Source: Bacteroidia bacterium | GTDB lineage: Bacteria; Bacteroidota; Bacteroidia; B-17B0; Aurantibacillaceae | Length of the DNA: 64,000 nt | NCBI GenBank assembly: GCA_016787895.1 | Contig: JAEUTN010000020.1 | Coordinates: 289,850-353,849 of the forward strand | Direction of reading: 5' to 3' | Part shown: positions 40,014 through 47,893 of the stretch, piece after piece | Numbering within the stretch: the first letter of the stretch is position 1 | How the letters are laid out: each line of letters opens with the position of its first letter | Position numbers and translations under genes: made by a program | Notes under the pieces: generated by a model | Seen by the model: only the letters and a program-made list of their open reading frames with translations | The model's database searches: none | What the model was told of the DNA's origin: nothing

Positions 40014-40559
40014 TTATTCGTTTGCTAATGGATACATTGGTGTTTCAGGCAATATGGGAGGACTGCTTGTGTTTACGGTTGCTTTTGTTAGTGTAGCCTC
40101 TCCTGGCTCATCCATAGCGCTCATGTCGCGAATGATGCAATTAAAAACCTGCTTGTATGCCATCAGGTATTGAGGCGCAGGTTGCCGGAAAATACCCCTC
40201 CTGTTCATTGCACTAAAGTTTTTTCCACTATTGCCGTGCAGAGCTTTATGGATTTTCTTCAGCACCTGGCCAAACTCAAAAGCTATGTCTTGTGTTGCGC
40301 TTTTCATGTAGGTGTCGGCCAACGTGTCCAGAACAAAAAACACAGTTACCTCTGCATTGAGGTCCTGAACCTTTAAACCAGTTGAAGAGGTGTCGCTAAC
40401 ATTGACCTCAATAAAAACAGATCCCGGAGGCCAGGGGTACTCTTCAGGCAAAAAGTCAATCTGCTCGTGCCATAGGTCCACGTGCTTGACTTCAGGGATA
40501 GCTTCCATAAGCTTTCCAATCTCTTTGTATGCTTCTATCCAGTCTTGTTCCTCAACCAT
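40014..40559 (-). CDS. tail terminator-like protein (Mu gp37-type position)
   Basis: 181 aa; alpha/beta with KHVDLWHEQIDFLPEEYPWP, VFIEVNVSD, LNAEVTVFFVLDT and DIAFEFGQVLKKIHKAL. The order (virion morphogenesis protein, then this) and alternating strands fit a gp37/DUF1834-type tail terminator that caps the tail tube. Family by position and fold pattern. Confidence 0.5.
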   Translation of the reverse strand: MVEEQDWIEAYKEIGKLMEAIPEVKHVDLWHEQIDFLPEEYPWPPGSVFIEVNVSDTSSTGLKVQDLNAEVTVFFVLDTLADTYMKSATQDIAFEFGQVLKKIHKALHGNSGKNFSAMNRRGIFRQPAPQYLMAYKQVFNCIIRDMSAMDEPGEATLTKATVNTSSPPILPETPMYPLANE

Positions 40560-40560
40560 T

Positions 40561-41136
40561 TTAAATGGTGTTTAATTGATAAATAAATTGGCGCTCAATG
40601 ATCCTGTTCAGTGTAGCGCTGTTGCCAATGAATTTGCGTTTTGGCATATTCATTTTTCGCGTGTGAGCTTTTACCCTATACGAAGCCCCTCTGATCTTCT
40701 TCATGCCCGACTTTAAAGCCCTGCCGCTTTTGCCATACCTGGTGGCGACCTTGCGGCTGGAAATTCGCATCTGCTCACCAACCTTTACCGTTCCCCTGAA
40801 CCCGTTATTGTGAACTCCCATGTAATTTTTAACCTGAGGATCATCAATACCAACATTTACAGCCCCCCAGTCGGCCTGTATTACTCTTATAGAGCGCTTT
40901 CCCCGTCCGGTGTCGGTAAGTATAGCCCGGCCCGTATTTCGTTTGGCAGAGGGCTTCCTTTTCTTCCAGGGTTGGGTTGTTTGGTCCAACCAATCCTGAG
41001 TACGGAACCGACTCTGAAAAAAGTTCTTACCCTCATTTGCGGCAATAAGCGGGAACTTCTTCAACACACCATGTGTGCGCTTTGCGAAGTCTTCAAACTG
41101 TTTCTGTATGTCGTCCCCAATCGGGTCTTGTTGCAT
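40561..41136 (-). CDS. phage virion morphogenesis (Mu gpG-like) protein
   Basis: 191 aa, strongly basic. TQPWKKRKPSAKRNTGRAIL, TDTGRGKRSIRV and the late RKMNMPKRKFIGNSATLNRI match the tail-completion/virion morphogenesis family (P2 gpS, Mu gpG). It joins head and tail. Separated from the portal gene by 85 bp that holds a promoter and tRNA-like RNA on the other strand. Confidence 0.8.
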   Translation of the reverse strand: MQQDPIGDDIQKQFEDFAKRTHGVLKKFPLIAANEGKNFFQSRFRTQDWLDQTTQPWKKRKPSAKRNTGRAILTDTGRGKRSIRVIQADWGAVNVGIDDPQVKNYMGVHNNGFRGTVKVGEQMRISSRKVATRYGKSGRALKSGMKKIRGASYRVKAHTRKMNMPKRKFIGNSATLNRIIERQFIYQLNTI

Positions 41137-41153
41137 TGTGTTTTGTTTTGTTG

Positions 41154-41161
41154 TATATTTG
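41154..41161 (+). promoter_or_regulatory. -7 box of a small-RNA promoter
   Basis: TATATTTG, a perfect TAnnTTTG, on the strand opposite to both flanking genes; TTG at 41131-41133 could be part of the -33 element (spacing 20). Predicted start near 41166. Confidence 0.5.
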
Positions 41162-41165
41162 TACC

Positions 41166-41231
41166 GAGGCTTTGATAGAGCGCGCCGGGTTGCTAACCCG
41201 GTTCACCGTTCTTGAAGAGCCTTATTTTTTT
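41166..41231 (+). ncRNA. tRNA-like small RNA with perfect anticodon arm
   Basis: Acceptor-like GAGGCTT (41166-41172) pairs with GAGCCTT (41217-41223, two G-T pairs); the middle is CCGGG-TTGCTAA-CCCGG (41185-41201), exactly a tRNA anticodon arm with U33 and anticodon GCT, preceded by TAGAGC as at the 3' side of a D-stem. The 5' D-strand is missing and the T-arm is reduced to ~11 nt. A TATATTTG box precedes it and TTATTTTTTT follows, so it looks like a complete ~65-nt transcription unit antisense to its neighbours' strand, overlapping the portal stop by ~10 nt. Confidence 0.5.
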
Positions 41232-43720
41232 GTCTTATTTTTCACCTTTCGTATACTAAAGCCTTGTTTATCGGATATACTGTGTAACCTATACTCTCCG
41301 TGAGTGTCAAACATTACATTGAGGTATGATAACTCTCCAGCTATTTCTACCTCGTAGTACAGCCACTTGATTACCGCCTCGTGACCTTTAACTTCAGGCG
41401 ACCATCCCACATATTTCGCATCTTTAAAAAGAGCGGAAATATTCATGATGCGTCGGTAAGCTTCAGGCGCGTTGCTGTGTGATTTTCCGGTGATGTCCTT
41501 TACGTCAGACCTGCGCAGAGTTAGTGTTTCGAATTCAGACAGGTTGAGTTTGTACTTATTTCCATAAACGGCCACTGCCTTCTTACCCCAAGATCTTACC
41601 TCCTCACGCGCGTCGCGTATGTGAGCAATGTTCGCAGCCTCTTCAATTTTACGAGCTGTTGAAAGACTAGTCTCGTAATATGGATGCGATTTAGGGAATG
41701 CCACGCCTGAAATACCAACGTTGTTTTTAAACATGGCATCCAAAGCAGGGATTTTAACCTTGCTCATGTCTGTGATCTGGCCGTTGGCCAGTTGTTGTAT
41801 CAAAGAACGTTCGTGCCAGTGAAGAGGGAGGAAGTGAGTCTTCCAAAAATCATGGTCGGCTGGCAAAGTAACATCGTTCAGGCCGTTGCAGATATCCGTG
41901 GTGCGATCATCCAGGGTAGCTACAAACCGAAGAAGTGGAAGAGCTTCCTTGGTGCGCTGAATATCTAACCATTGTGCAGCCTGCTGAGCGCTTACAAGGG
42001 CATGATCGTACTCGGTTTTGAGGTAATTCACATTGTACCTATCGTCGAGATTCAGTACTTCCTTCTTAAAAGACCCCCACTCGCGTACCTGTCCTTTTTC
42101 ATCAACCAGCTTGTCAGAAATTGCCCGGAGTATTTCGTGTGTTTTGAAACCACTAAACACCCAAACATTTCTGCGTAGGCTGTTAATCATTTCCACATTA
42201 CTGAGTCCAGGATCTTCAATGGTGGTTTTAAACGCATTTAAAACACCTTTTACAAGGTGTTTTGCGGTTTCCACCATCAAATCATTATCTACAACGCCCT
42301 TCTGTTTTCCATCAAAAATTAACCGGGCAACTCTTAAGGTTTCATCCTGAAGACTTGGGGTAGCCGCAGCGCTTACCTCATTCGGATCACAAGAACAGGA
42401 GTGGCCATAAAACGCATCAAGCGAATTGCTACTTACCGGACTTTTTTTTTTGGCCCCCGTTCGCCCCCCCTCTGTTGGAGGGGGAGTTGCTTGAGCGGGT
42501 TTTAACCCATCGATTGGAATACCCGTTTTTTGGGTAACAAATTCAGCTGGGATGTTGTACACTTCGGAAAGAGACACTACATAGTCCACCACCTCGCTTA
42601 CACTCAGATCAACTGACATATCCCACTCCCAAGACAGCTTTTCGAGCTGCTTGTAAGCGGGACTAAGGAGTGGCAGACGTTTTAAAAGAACGTTATTTAA
42701 GATGTACTTTAGGAAAATAAGATCAGCCTCGTGTCGATCATTGCTGATCTCCTGGAGTATTTTCATACTTCCGTAGGTGCCTTTGTTTTTATCGCTGTTG
42801 CTTGTGGAGCTTTGGCCCATTATGAGCATAGCTCGTTCAGAATCCAGAACACGTATAAGACCCTCAAAGCAACGTGTAGGATCTGATCCGTAAGCTTCCA
42901 AGAGTTCAACTTTTTCGCCCTCGTTTAAAACAGCCCAACCGGCAGCGCCCATTTTTTCCATAATAACACCAAGTTGAGCCTGACGAACTGTATTGGCCAT
43001 GTTGGTTGTTACGGTACGGAAAGGAATACCCATTTTTTCATTGAATTCACTCCAGTGGCCAAGGGCGTACTTTTTTGCGAGTACATGAGGTGCGACTTTG
43101 TAGAGTATGCCCAGATCATTGGGATCTCCAACCGGAATGTAATATTGAGAAACGGGTCCTTCGAGGTAACTCACTCCGGTTTCGTCTCCGGGATACTTGG
43201 TAACAATACCTTTGTGCGCTTTAACATGGTACTTATTAATGGCCTTTGCCGTTTTTAAATACCCTTTTTCGTCGAACTCAAACAATTCAATAAGCCGGTA
43301 ACCCTCAAAACGGCTTTCCATGCAGTACTTCATAAAGTCCAATACCCACTGCGATTCGAGCAGTTTTTTGGCCTCTTTATCAGGCTCACCTTTTTCATTC
43401 ACCAAATTGAATTTGGCTTGCTGTATTTTAAGGATGCGGGTTTCTATGTTTGAAGACAGGCCGTTATCGACCATGATGTTGTCGTAAACCTCATACATGA
43501 GGTTCATGTCGGCATACTCTCCGTTTTTAGCTGAAAGCCAAGCGTTTTTCCAGCGTTTGAGGTCAACGGTGACCAAGCTCGGCGAGGTGGGCTCTATCAG
43601 TTTTGACACAGACTGTCCACGCCTTAGAGCAGCCTCAACGAGTATGTCCTCGTCTTTGAAACGGGCAAGTGCTGTTCGTGAGCCCTCAATTTGTTTGCCT
43701 ATTTTGGAATGTGTACTCAT
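41222..43720 (-). CDS. portal (DUF935) - MuF head protein - nuclease-like fusion
   Basis: 832 aa. Residues ~30-415 are a DUF935/Mu gp29-like portal (RILKIQQAKFNLVNEKGEPD; RLIELFEFDEKGYL; YNIPAEFVTQKTGIP). A low-complexity joint (~416-445) contains Lys424-426 on an A10 tract. Residues ~560-690 are a MuF head-morphogenesis domain (LRFVATLDDRTTDICNGLND; FLPLHWHERS). The last ~110 residues (DVKDITGKSHSNAPEAYRRI; YVGWSPEVKGHEAVIKWL; YRLHSISDKQGFSIRKVK) resemble PBECR-type toxin/nuclease tails of MuF proteins. In Mu, gp29 and gp30 are separate genes. The portal forms the DNA channel; MuF enters the capsid. Confidence 0.82.
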   Translation of the reverse strand: MSTHSKIGKQIEGSRTALARFKDEDILVEAALRRGQSVSKLIEPTSPSLVTVDLKRWKNAWLSAKNGEYADMNLMYEVYDNIMVDNGLSSNIETRILKIQQAKFNLVNEKGEPDKEAKKLLESQWVLDFMKYCMESRFEGYRLIELFEFDEKGYLKTAKAINKYHVKAHKGIVTKYPGDETGVSYLEGPVSQYYIPVGDPNDLGILYKVAPHVLAKKYALGHWSEFNEKMGIPFRTVTTNMANTVRQAQLGVIMEKMGAAGWAVLNEGEKVELLEAYGSDPTRCFEGLIRVLDSERAMLIMGQSSTSNSDKNKGTYGSMKILQEISNDRHEADLIFLKYILNNVLLKRLPLLSPAYKQLEKLSWEWDMSVDLSVSEVVDYVVSLSEVYNIPAEFVTQKTGIPIDGLKPAQATPPPTEGGRTGAKKKSPVSSNSLDAFYGHSCSCDPNEVSAAATPSLQDETLRVARLIFDGKQKGVVDNDLMVETAKHLVKGVLNAFKTTIEDPGLSNVEMINSLRRNVWVFSGFKTHEILRAISDKLVDEKGQVREWGSFKKEVLNLDDRYNVNYLKTEYDHALVSAQQAAQWLDIQRTKEALPLLRFVATLDDRTTDICNGLNDVTLPADHDFWKTHFLPLHWHERSLIQQLANGQITDMSKVKIPALDAMFKNNVGISGVAFPKSHPYYETSLSTARKIEEAANIAHIRDAREEVRSWGKKAVAVYGNKYKLNLSEFETLTLRRSDVKDITGKSHSNAPEAYRRIMNISALFKDAKYVGWSPEVKGHEAVIKWLYYEVEIAGELSYLNVMFDTHGEYRLHSISDKQGFSIRKVKNKTKK
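42442..42451 (-). other. A10 slippage-prone tract between portal and MuF domains
   Basis: Ten adenines on the coding strand (codons 424-427), inside GCC-A10-GTCCGGTAAGTAG. Shifting by +1 gives Lys-Val-Arg-stop; shifting by -1 gives Lys-Ser-Gly-Lys-stop. Either slip would make a ~430-aa portal lacking MuF. Confidence 0.55.
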
Positions 43721-43721
43721 A

Positions 43722-44273
43722 CTAATAATAGTGATCTAATGGTTCGTTACTGCCGTGAGGGATATCGTTTGATCCACCTGTTTCCAGCAATGGCAGGGCC
43801 GGGCTTTCTTTACCATCCTTCACATCTTCCAACCACTCAATGGCTGTTAAATAGGCGTTCTTAATATCCTCGCTGATCTTGCGGGGGCTAACGCTTTCAA
43901 CAAAGAAGTATAGAGTAATGGCCACGCAGTACACAACAATAAGCTGATCGCGTGGATCTTCTTCGGTCCAGTCTGCTGCTTCGCTTTCAGGGTTTTTGTT
44001 TGTGTTTGCTGTTTTTGATTTATAGATCTTCCCGGCTTTGTGGCTGAAGTCCCCTATAGCGTATGATTTACTTCCATTCCATTCTAATATGCTTGGAAAC
44101 ACAAGGGCAAGATTATAAAGGCCATTGAGTTTGCTTTTTATAAGGCTTACCGCCGCACCCTCACTTGTTTTAAGTATATGTGCATTAGCGCTGCCTTCCG
44201 TAATCTGGTCGCGGAAGTATTGCTTCATGCCTACATCGAGGTCCTGATCGGTTATGAATTTATATATGGCCAT
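43722..44273 (-). CDS. gp36-like (DUF1320) head protein with carbohydrate-binding insert
   Basis: 183 aa. The ends (YKFITDQDLDVGMKQYFRDQ; YFFVESVSPRKISEDIKN) fit DUF1320/Mu gp36, a head-tail connector. Residues ~66-105 (WNGSKSYAIGDFSHKAGKIY, then SKTANTNKNP...W) form a CBM5/12-like module usually found in chitinases and on virion surfaces. The insert may decorate the neck. It overlaps DUF6527 by 14 bp. Confidence 0.7.
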   Translation of the reverse strand: MAIYKFITDQDLDVGMKQYFRDQITEGSANAHILKTSEGAAVSLIKSKLNGLYNLALVFPSILEWNGSKSYAIGDFSHKAGKIYKSKTANTNKNPESEAADWTEEDPRDQLIVVYCVAITLYFFVESVSPRKISEDIKNAYLTAIEWLEDVKDGKESPALPLLETGGSNDIPHGSNEPLDHYY

Positions 44274-44559
44274 ACTGAATAATTGGTAATTCTACCGTTT
44301 CACCCTTAAGGTGATGTGTTGAGTCGTTTGTGTATCTTATCATTCCACCTGTTATTTTGCTTCTACAGGTGTGAAGAGCAATTTGACCTGGGATATAAAC
44401 TTCCTTTTGAAGGGTGGGCTTTTCTGCGTTACGGTCGTACCCTTGTAACTTGGCCGAAAAGCAATGCACATAGTTGCAGCCAGGGCAAAAAAAGAAATGA
44501 GTGTGCACGCGGCATTCAGGCCTTGAAGACCTGCCCAACAATACGGGTTCAATTTCCAT
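44260..44559 (-). CDS. DUF6527-like zinc-site protein
   Basis: 99 aa from the Met at 44559 (an earlier Met at 44583 lies in the terminase gene). FFFCPGCNYVHCF supplies a CxxC, and CRSKITGGMIRYTNDSTHHL then KGETVELP completes the DUF6527 pattern; Cys/His residues could bind zinc. A frequent small partner of Mu-like terminases, sometimes misnamed ammonia monooxygenase. Function unknown. Confidence 0.7.
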   Translation of the reverse strand: MEIEPVLLGRSSRPECRVHTHFFFCPGCNYVHCFSAKLQGYDRNAEKPTLQKEVYIPGQIALHTCRSKITGGMIRYTNDSTHHLKGETVELPIIQYGHI

Positions 44560-44576
44560 TATGCGTCTTGCTAAAC

Positions 44577-46103
44577 TTACCATGCACCGGCTGATTTTAA
44601 CCTACTGCCAACCAATGGCAGTGGGCTGTTAATAGGAATAAACTTGCTCAGAAACTCAATTGCTGCCTGATCTGCATCCGGCCCATCATCGTGCGTGTTG
44701 TAACCCGGCTCGATGCTTTTGAGTTGGTTGATGCCCACCTGCATATCAAGATTAAACTCTTCTGCCTTGTTATAATACACGCGCCCGTTTTGGTAGTATG
44801 GCTGCATTGAAACTATACGGACAAACTTGTTGTTTACGGGTCTTTCGCATTGAATCAGGCTGAGCTCGTACTTTTCCTCATCACAAACTTGTTGCAAGGT
44901 CATCTTAAGCGCATCGTTCCAAAACTGACTTTCAAATCGCCACAGGATACGAACGGTAGGGTGACCGTCTTTGTCTTTTGGCAACTTGCGTTCATAATCT
45001 ATCATGAACCTTATTGCATCAGCCATTTTGCAATGGCGCACAAACGCTTTAATGTGATAAAACGATCCTTCCAACAACCCCCATATTTTAACAGCGTTTG
45101 TGTCGCTGCTTGGTGTTCCGGCGTAGGCCACATCCCATTGCCCAACAATACACTCAAAAGCTTTCAAGGGTGGGAATTTTGCCCACTGTATTTGTTCATC
45201 CTTAAAGATGTCTCCCTCAATTTGAGGGTTATTCATAAATTCTGTTTGGAAAGCGTAATCACCAATAACAGATCTGCGTTCTTCGAAATAACTCAGGGTA
45301 TACTTTTGTGGCCAGGATGGTTTTCCGTTCTCATCAATAGCATTAATTTTATTCACCCGCACATTTGGCCTTTTGGCAATATTGGTTACCACAGTATCTA
45401 CTCCAATGAGGTTGTTTGCGAAAACCATCCTTGCGCCGTTATTGTCCATTGTGTTGAACAAGGCACCAAGCACCCAGCGAACTGTTTTCTTAACCCGAAG
45501 TGGGTTTTTAATTAACTCATCATCGTCTATATCGTCACAAACAATGTAGTTTGGTCGTTTGTTTCGGTAGCGTACACCGCGAGGACTTTGTCCTCTGCCA
45601 AGGCTAAAGAAAGCCACGCCGTTCTTGGTTACAAAATTTCCTTCCTCCCAACTGCCCACCTTTTGCTGCGTACCAAAGTCGGCAAGTATTTGCGGGTTGG
45701 CTTCAAACTCAGCCTGAAGGTCGCTGAGCAGAATCTTTGCATCACCTTCATTTTTACCTACCAGCAACATAACATCCAACTCGTTATTCATCCAAAGCCA
45801 AAACGGAACCATTATGTCCAGGTGGGTACTTTTAGCATGGCCACGCGCCCAGGCTTCTACATCAACACAGTTTTTGTTGCGGAGGATGTAGTTTGCGGCA
45901 TCCACTTGAAACTTGGCACATTCGCAAGTGGCGTAGTGTGGAAAGTAGTATGAAACAAAAAAAGCATAATCGGTTTTAGCCCTGCTTATACGGGCTTTCC
46001 GTTGGGTTTTTGACTCGTTGAGGTTGACCTGGTTAAAGCGCTGTATGCTGTCAAGCTTTTCGAGATACCGTTCATAGGCTCTATTGTCTTCCTTTTTTAT
46101 CAC
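44577..46103 (-). CDS. terminase large subunit (Mu gp28-like)
   Basis: 508 aa. ATPase part: adenine-site region FFVSYYFPHYATCECAKFQ, Walker-A-like WARGHAKSTH (~88-97), Walker B YIVCDDIDDDEL. Nuclease part: IVGQWDVAYAGTPSSDTNAV (first acidic residue), then a C-terminal acidic segment DDGPDADQAAIEF. It packages DNA into the prohead, taking host DNA beyond the prophage ends in Mu-like phages. Overlaps the small subunit gene by 4 bp. Confidence 0.88.
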   Translation of the reverse strand: MIKKEDNRAYERYLEKLDSIQRFNQVNLNESKTQRKARISRAKTDYAFFVSYYFPHYATCECAKFQVDAANYILRNKNCVDVEAWARGHAKSTHLDIMVPFWLWMNNELDVMLLVGKNEGDAKILLSDLQAEFEANPQILADFGTQQKVGSWEEGNFVTKNGVAFFSLGRGQSPRGVRYRNKRPNYIVCDDIDDDELIKNPLRVKKTVRWVLGALFNTMDNNGARMVFANNLIGVDTVVTNIAKRPNVRVNKINAIDENGKPSWPQKYTLSYFEERRSVIGDYAFQTEFMNNPQIEGDIFKDEQIQWAKFPPLKAFECIVGQWDVAYAGTPSSDTNAVKIWGLLEGSFYHIKAFVRHCKMADAIRFMIDYERKLPKDKDGHPTVRILWRFESQFWNDALKMTLQQVCDEEKYELSLIQCERPVNNKFVRIVSMQPYYQNGRVYYNKAEEFNLDMQVGINQLKSIEPGYNTHDDGPDADQAAIEFLSKFIPINSPLPLVGSRLKSAGAW

Positions 46104-46570
46104 TTCAGCTCTTCAGTTAAAAGCACCAGATAATCGCGCTGGTGATCTATGAGGTTCATAAACAATTTAGGGTTGTGCGTGTGGATGTAAGCCATAAATT
46201 TCTCCATGCAATGAATGTGAACCCTTAGAGATACATTCCCGTCTTTATGAATACGGTCTTTGATGGCCGCAATCTTGCTCATCTCATCAATGATGTTACG
46301 ATGCTCCTCCTTCTCTTCTGCACTTTTGCTTGGTTTCTTTTCGAATGAAAGCCTACGGTCGAGTAAGGCACTCAACAGATCATCGTATTTACCGGAAAGG
46401 GTGTCGGCGGTGGTTTGTTTAGAAAGTCGAATCTGCTTCCAGTTGCCCTCTCTCACCCAATCACCTATTGTTTTCTCAGTGACTTTTAGACGAAGAGCAA
46501 TTTCTTTGGCCATCAAACACTCATTTACATAGAGATTATATGCTGACTTGCGCTCTTTGTCTTTTGCCAT
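46100..46570 (-). CDS. terminase small subunit
   Basis: 156 aa from the Met at 46570 (MAKDKERK). An HTH is visible early: LMAKEIALRLKVTEKTIGDW followed by VREGNW, the usual DNA-recognition HTH of gp27-type small terminases; the rest is helical. First gene of the leftward late operon, transcribed from the symmetric promoter at 46571-46713. Confidence 0.8.
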   Translation of the reverse strand: MAKDKERKSAYNLYVNECLMAKEIALRLKVTEKTIGDWVREGNWKQIRLSKQTTADTLSGKYDDLLSALLDRRLSFEKKPSKSAEEKEEHRNIIDEMSKIAAIKDRIHKDGNVSLRVHIHCMEKFMAYIHTHNPKLFMNLIDHQRDYLVLLTEELK

Positions 46571-46713
46571 AGTACAAAGTTGCGGCATATATAAAGCGGT
46601 TTAAAATTGAGTTTTCGTAATGGTCTGAAAACCGCTACCATAAAGGTTTTCAAAAGGACACCATAACGAAAATGCGATTTTTTTTTGCTTGAAAACCAAC
46701 CAAACTTTGTACT
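46571..46713. promoter_or_regulatory. symmetric divergent late promoter/operator
   Basis: AGTACAAAGTT (46571-46581) and its exact reverse complement AACTTTGTACT (46703-46713) flank an interrupted inverted repeat (46611-46673: GTTTTCGTAATGGT...ACACCATAACGAAAAT, with GAAAACC/GGTTTTC inside). Both pairs share one centre at 46642. Each outer 11-mer sits where the -7 region of the divergent late operons should be. Confidence 0.65.
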
Positions 46714-46732
46714 CAGAAACGAGCACAATCAA

Positions 46733-47839
46733 GTGAAAGAAAAGTTCCAGATTAGCTGTGAGGCACAAAACAACAAAGCGGTTATTCGCATTGAAGGTTA
46801 CATCTCAGGCTGGGACAACATTGCACAACGCTTTAAATCATCAGTAGATGATTTGGTATCGAAGGGAATCGTTGATCTTGAAATCTACATTAATTCGCAA
46901 GGCGGTTCGGTATTTGAGGCCAATGAGATTGCCAACGTACTAAACAAATTTACTGGAAACAAAATTGCAACACTTGGTGCCTTATGCGCCAGTGCAGCCA
47001 CATACATTGCAACCAAGTGCGATAAGATAATTGCGGCCACCAACACCCAATACATGATACATAAGCCTATGGCGGTTGTAGACGGGAACGCTGATCAGAT
47101 TGAAGCCCGATTAAAACTTCTTAGAAACCTTCAGGCAGATTACGCAGCAGCGTACTCCAAAAAAACTGGTTTATCAGTTAAGGAGATTAACGATCTGTGG
47201 AAAGAAGACTTCTGGATGAACGCACAAGAGGCGAAGGATAAGAAGTTCATTGATGAAGTTGACGGTGAAACCACCGCAGCTCTTACCCCTGACCAAATAC
47301 AAGAAATTAAAGCATTAGGGTATAAACACATACCTGAATTAACAGCAACCGCAAACTTAAACCCCCAAAACAACACCATCATGAAAGATCTTTTGATCAC
47401 TTTATTGGCCTTGTCTGCCACATCATCTGAAGCACAAATTGTTGCCCAGGTTGATGCATTGAAAGCAAAAGCGGCCAAGGCCGAAGAACTGCAAAAACAG
47501 CTTGACACCGAAAGGGCAGCTAGCAAAAAGGCAGAGATCAAAGCCGTACTTGATGCTGCCGAAAACAGCAAGCAGATTACCGCCGCACAGCGCACATATT
47601 ACGAAAAACAACTTGCTGCCGACTTTGACGCTACCAAAGCCCACATTGAGTCACTTCCAAAGGTTGTTGCTCTCTCAACTGTAACAAACACCGGCACCGG
47701 AACTACAGGCGAAGACCGCAGTAAATGGACCTATGCCGACTACCAGGATAAAGACCCAATGGCTCTTGCAAAAATGGCAGATGAAGATGAGGCCAAGTTT
47801 AAAGCCCTTTTCAAAGCACACTACGGAAAAGAGTGCTAA
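46733..47839 (+). CDS. S14 (ClpP-like) prohead protease fused to scaffold
   Basis: 368 aa from GTG 46733; TTG 46685 upstream is possible but would precede the predicted transcript start. ClpP fold: IYINSQGGSVFEA (oxyanion loop), nucleophile Ser in ALCASAATYIA, His in QYMIHKPMAVV. From ~residue 215 the protein is an Ala/Lys/Glu-rich coiled coil (AKAAKAEELQKQLDTERA), which fits an internal scaffold released by proteolysis. First gene of the rightward late operon. Confidence 0.82.
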   Translation: MKEKFQISCEAQNNKAVIRIEGYISGWDNIAQRFKSSVDDLVSKGIVDLEIYINSQGGSVFEANEIANVLNKFTGNKIATLGALCASAATYIATKCDKIIAATNTQYMIHKPMAVVDGNADQIEARLKLLRNLQADYAAAYSKKTGLSVKEINDLWKEDFWMNAQEAKDKKFIDEVDGETTAALTPDQIQEIKALGYKHIPELTATANLNPQNNTIMKDLLITLLALSATSSEAQIVAQVDALKAKAAKAEELQKQLDTERAASKKAEIKAVLDAAENSKQITAAQRTYYEKQLAADFDATKAHIESLPKVVALSTVTNTGTGTTGEDRSKWTYADYQDKDPMALAKMADEDEAKFKALFKAHYGKEC

Positions 47840-47893
47840 ACCCAACCCGAGATCATTTAAATCCACTTAAAAAAACATTAAAAACAACGAACA

